From Alcaligenes faecalis (GTDB lineage: Bacteria > Pseudomonadota > Gammaproteobacteria > Burkholderiales > Burkholderiaceae_B): a stretch of DNA of 64,000 nt. The notes beneath the pieces are model-generated. The model ran no database searches. It was not told where the DNA came from and saw only the letters and a program-made list of their open reading frames with translations. Positions 63,861 through 64,000 of the stretch are shown here, in pieces. Numbering within the stretch: the first letter of the stretch is position 1; each line of letters starts with the position of its first letter. The position numbers and the translations under genes were made by a program. The stretch is from NCBI RefSeq assembly GCF_009497775.1, contig NZ_CP031012.1, positions 3,747,235-3,811,234 of the forward strand, read 5' to 3'.

Positions 63861-64000
63861 GATGTCTCCTTGAATGGCAATGCGCCCCATCTAAAAGCAT
63901 GAATGCGACAACTTTGTTAAGGACACGGGGTGTTTCGGTGCTTACCCTTGCGCAACAACTCTTACAAAAGCCTCCGCGTCATGTCATGTGGCTGTCTTTT

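Noticed and set aside
1..64000. CRISPR arrays, tRNA or rRNA genes and insertion sequences
   Set aside because: No regularly spaced repeats, cloverleaf-like segments, rRNA blocks, transposase frames or IS-like terminal repeats with target duplications were found on reading both strands; short tRNA-like folds cannot be fully excluded without a covariance search.

Overview
The window is a GC-rich bacterial chromosome segment, most likely from a betaproteobacterium of the Alcaligenaceae. An Alcaligenes-like organism is my inference, from the combination of a complete clade I nitrous oxide reductase cluster, a FepA/BfeA-type receptor, an rkp/wcb-type capsule locus and a type VI secretion operon. 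No rRNA, tRNA, CRISPR array or insertion sequence was recognised.

Layout. (1) 1-4306, plus strand: the 3' end of a catecholate-siderophore receptor, a patatin-like lipase, and selD-mnmH for tRNA 2-selenouridine. (2) 4478-13335, plus: a full nitrous oxide reduction operon, nosR-Z-D-F-Y-L and apbE (nosX), with a candidate FNR/DNR-type site before nosR, followed by pgi. (3) 15145-48430, minus: 21 closely packed or overlapping genes in one direction, forming an ABC-transporter-dependent (group 2-like) capsule locus. Read 5' to 3' it holds a 2524-residue reducing type I PKS, an alpha-oxoamine synthase, the OPX/KpsM/KpsT/KpsE exporter, a long coiled-coil protein ending in a methyltransferase fold, WecB/WecC for ManNAcA, an AT-rich serotype cassette of glycosyltransferases, deacetylases and GxSxGG hydrolases, and finally GC-rich glycosyltransferases, an SDR, an LTA-synthase-like transferase and another hydrolase. 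(4) 48431-49436: 1 kb of AT-rich non-coding DNA with several inverted repeats, an ops-like motif, a C10 tract and an orphan terminator. (5) 49437-54526: an NCS2 purine permease, a DMT exporter divergent from a MocR-type regulator with a 12-bp-arm palindrome between them, and a second EamA transporter. (6) 54614-63860, minus: part of a T6SS operon (tssJ-K-L-M, tagF and a pseudokinase with a PEGA domain); the remaining T6SS genes would lie outside the window.

How it fits together. nosR/Z/D/F/Y/L/X are the standard parts for periplasmic N2O reduction: NosR electron transfer, flavinylated by ApbE; copper-site assembly by NosDFY and NosL. In the capsule locus the PKS, oxoamine synthase, SDR and LTAS-like protein resemble the Sinorhizobium rkpA/G/H/I and Burkholderia wcbR/T/P/Q sets, which are needed for capsule but whose lipid product is, as far as I know, poorly defined. 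No KpsC/KpsS/KpsF/KpsU (poly-Kdo linker) gene is present. The most interesting hypothesis is therefore a capsule carried on a PKS-made, amino-acid-condensed (sphingoid-like) lipid, with polymer length set by a coiled-coil methyltransferase working like WbdD. That is inference; the gene content is directly visible.
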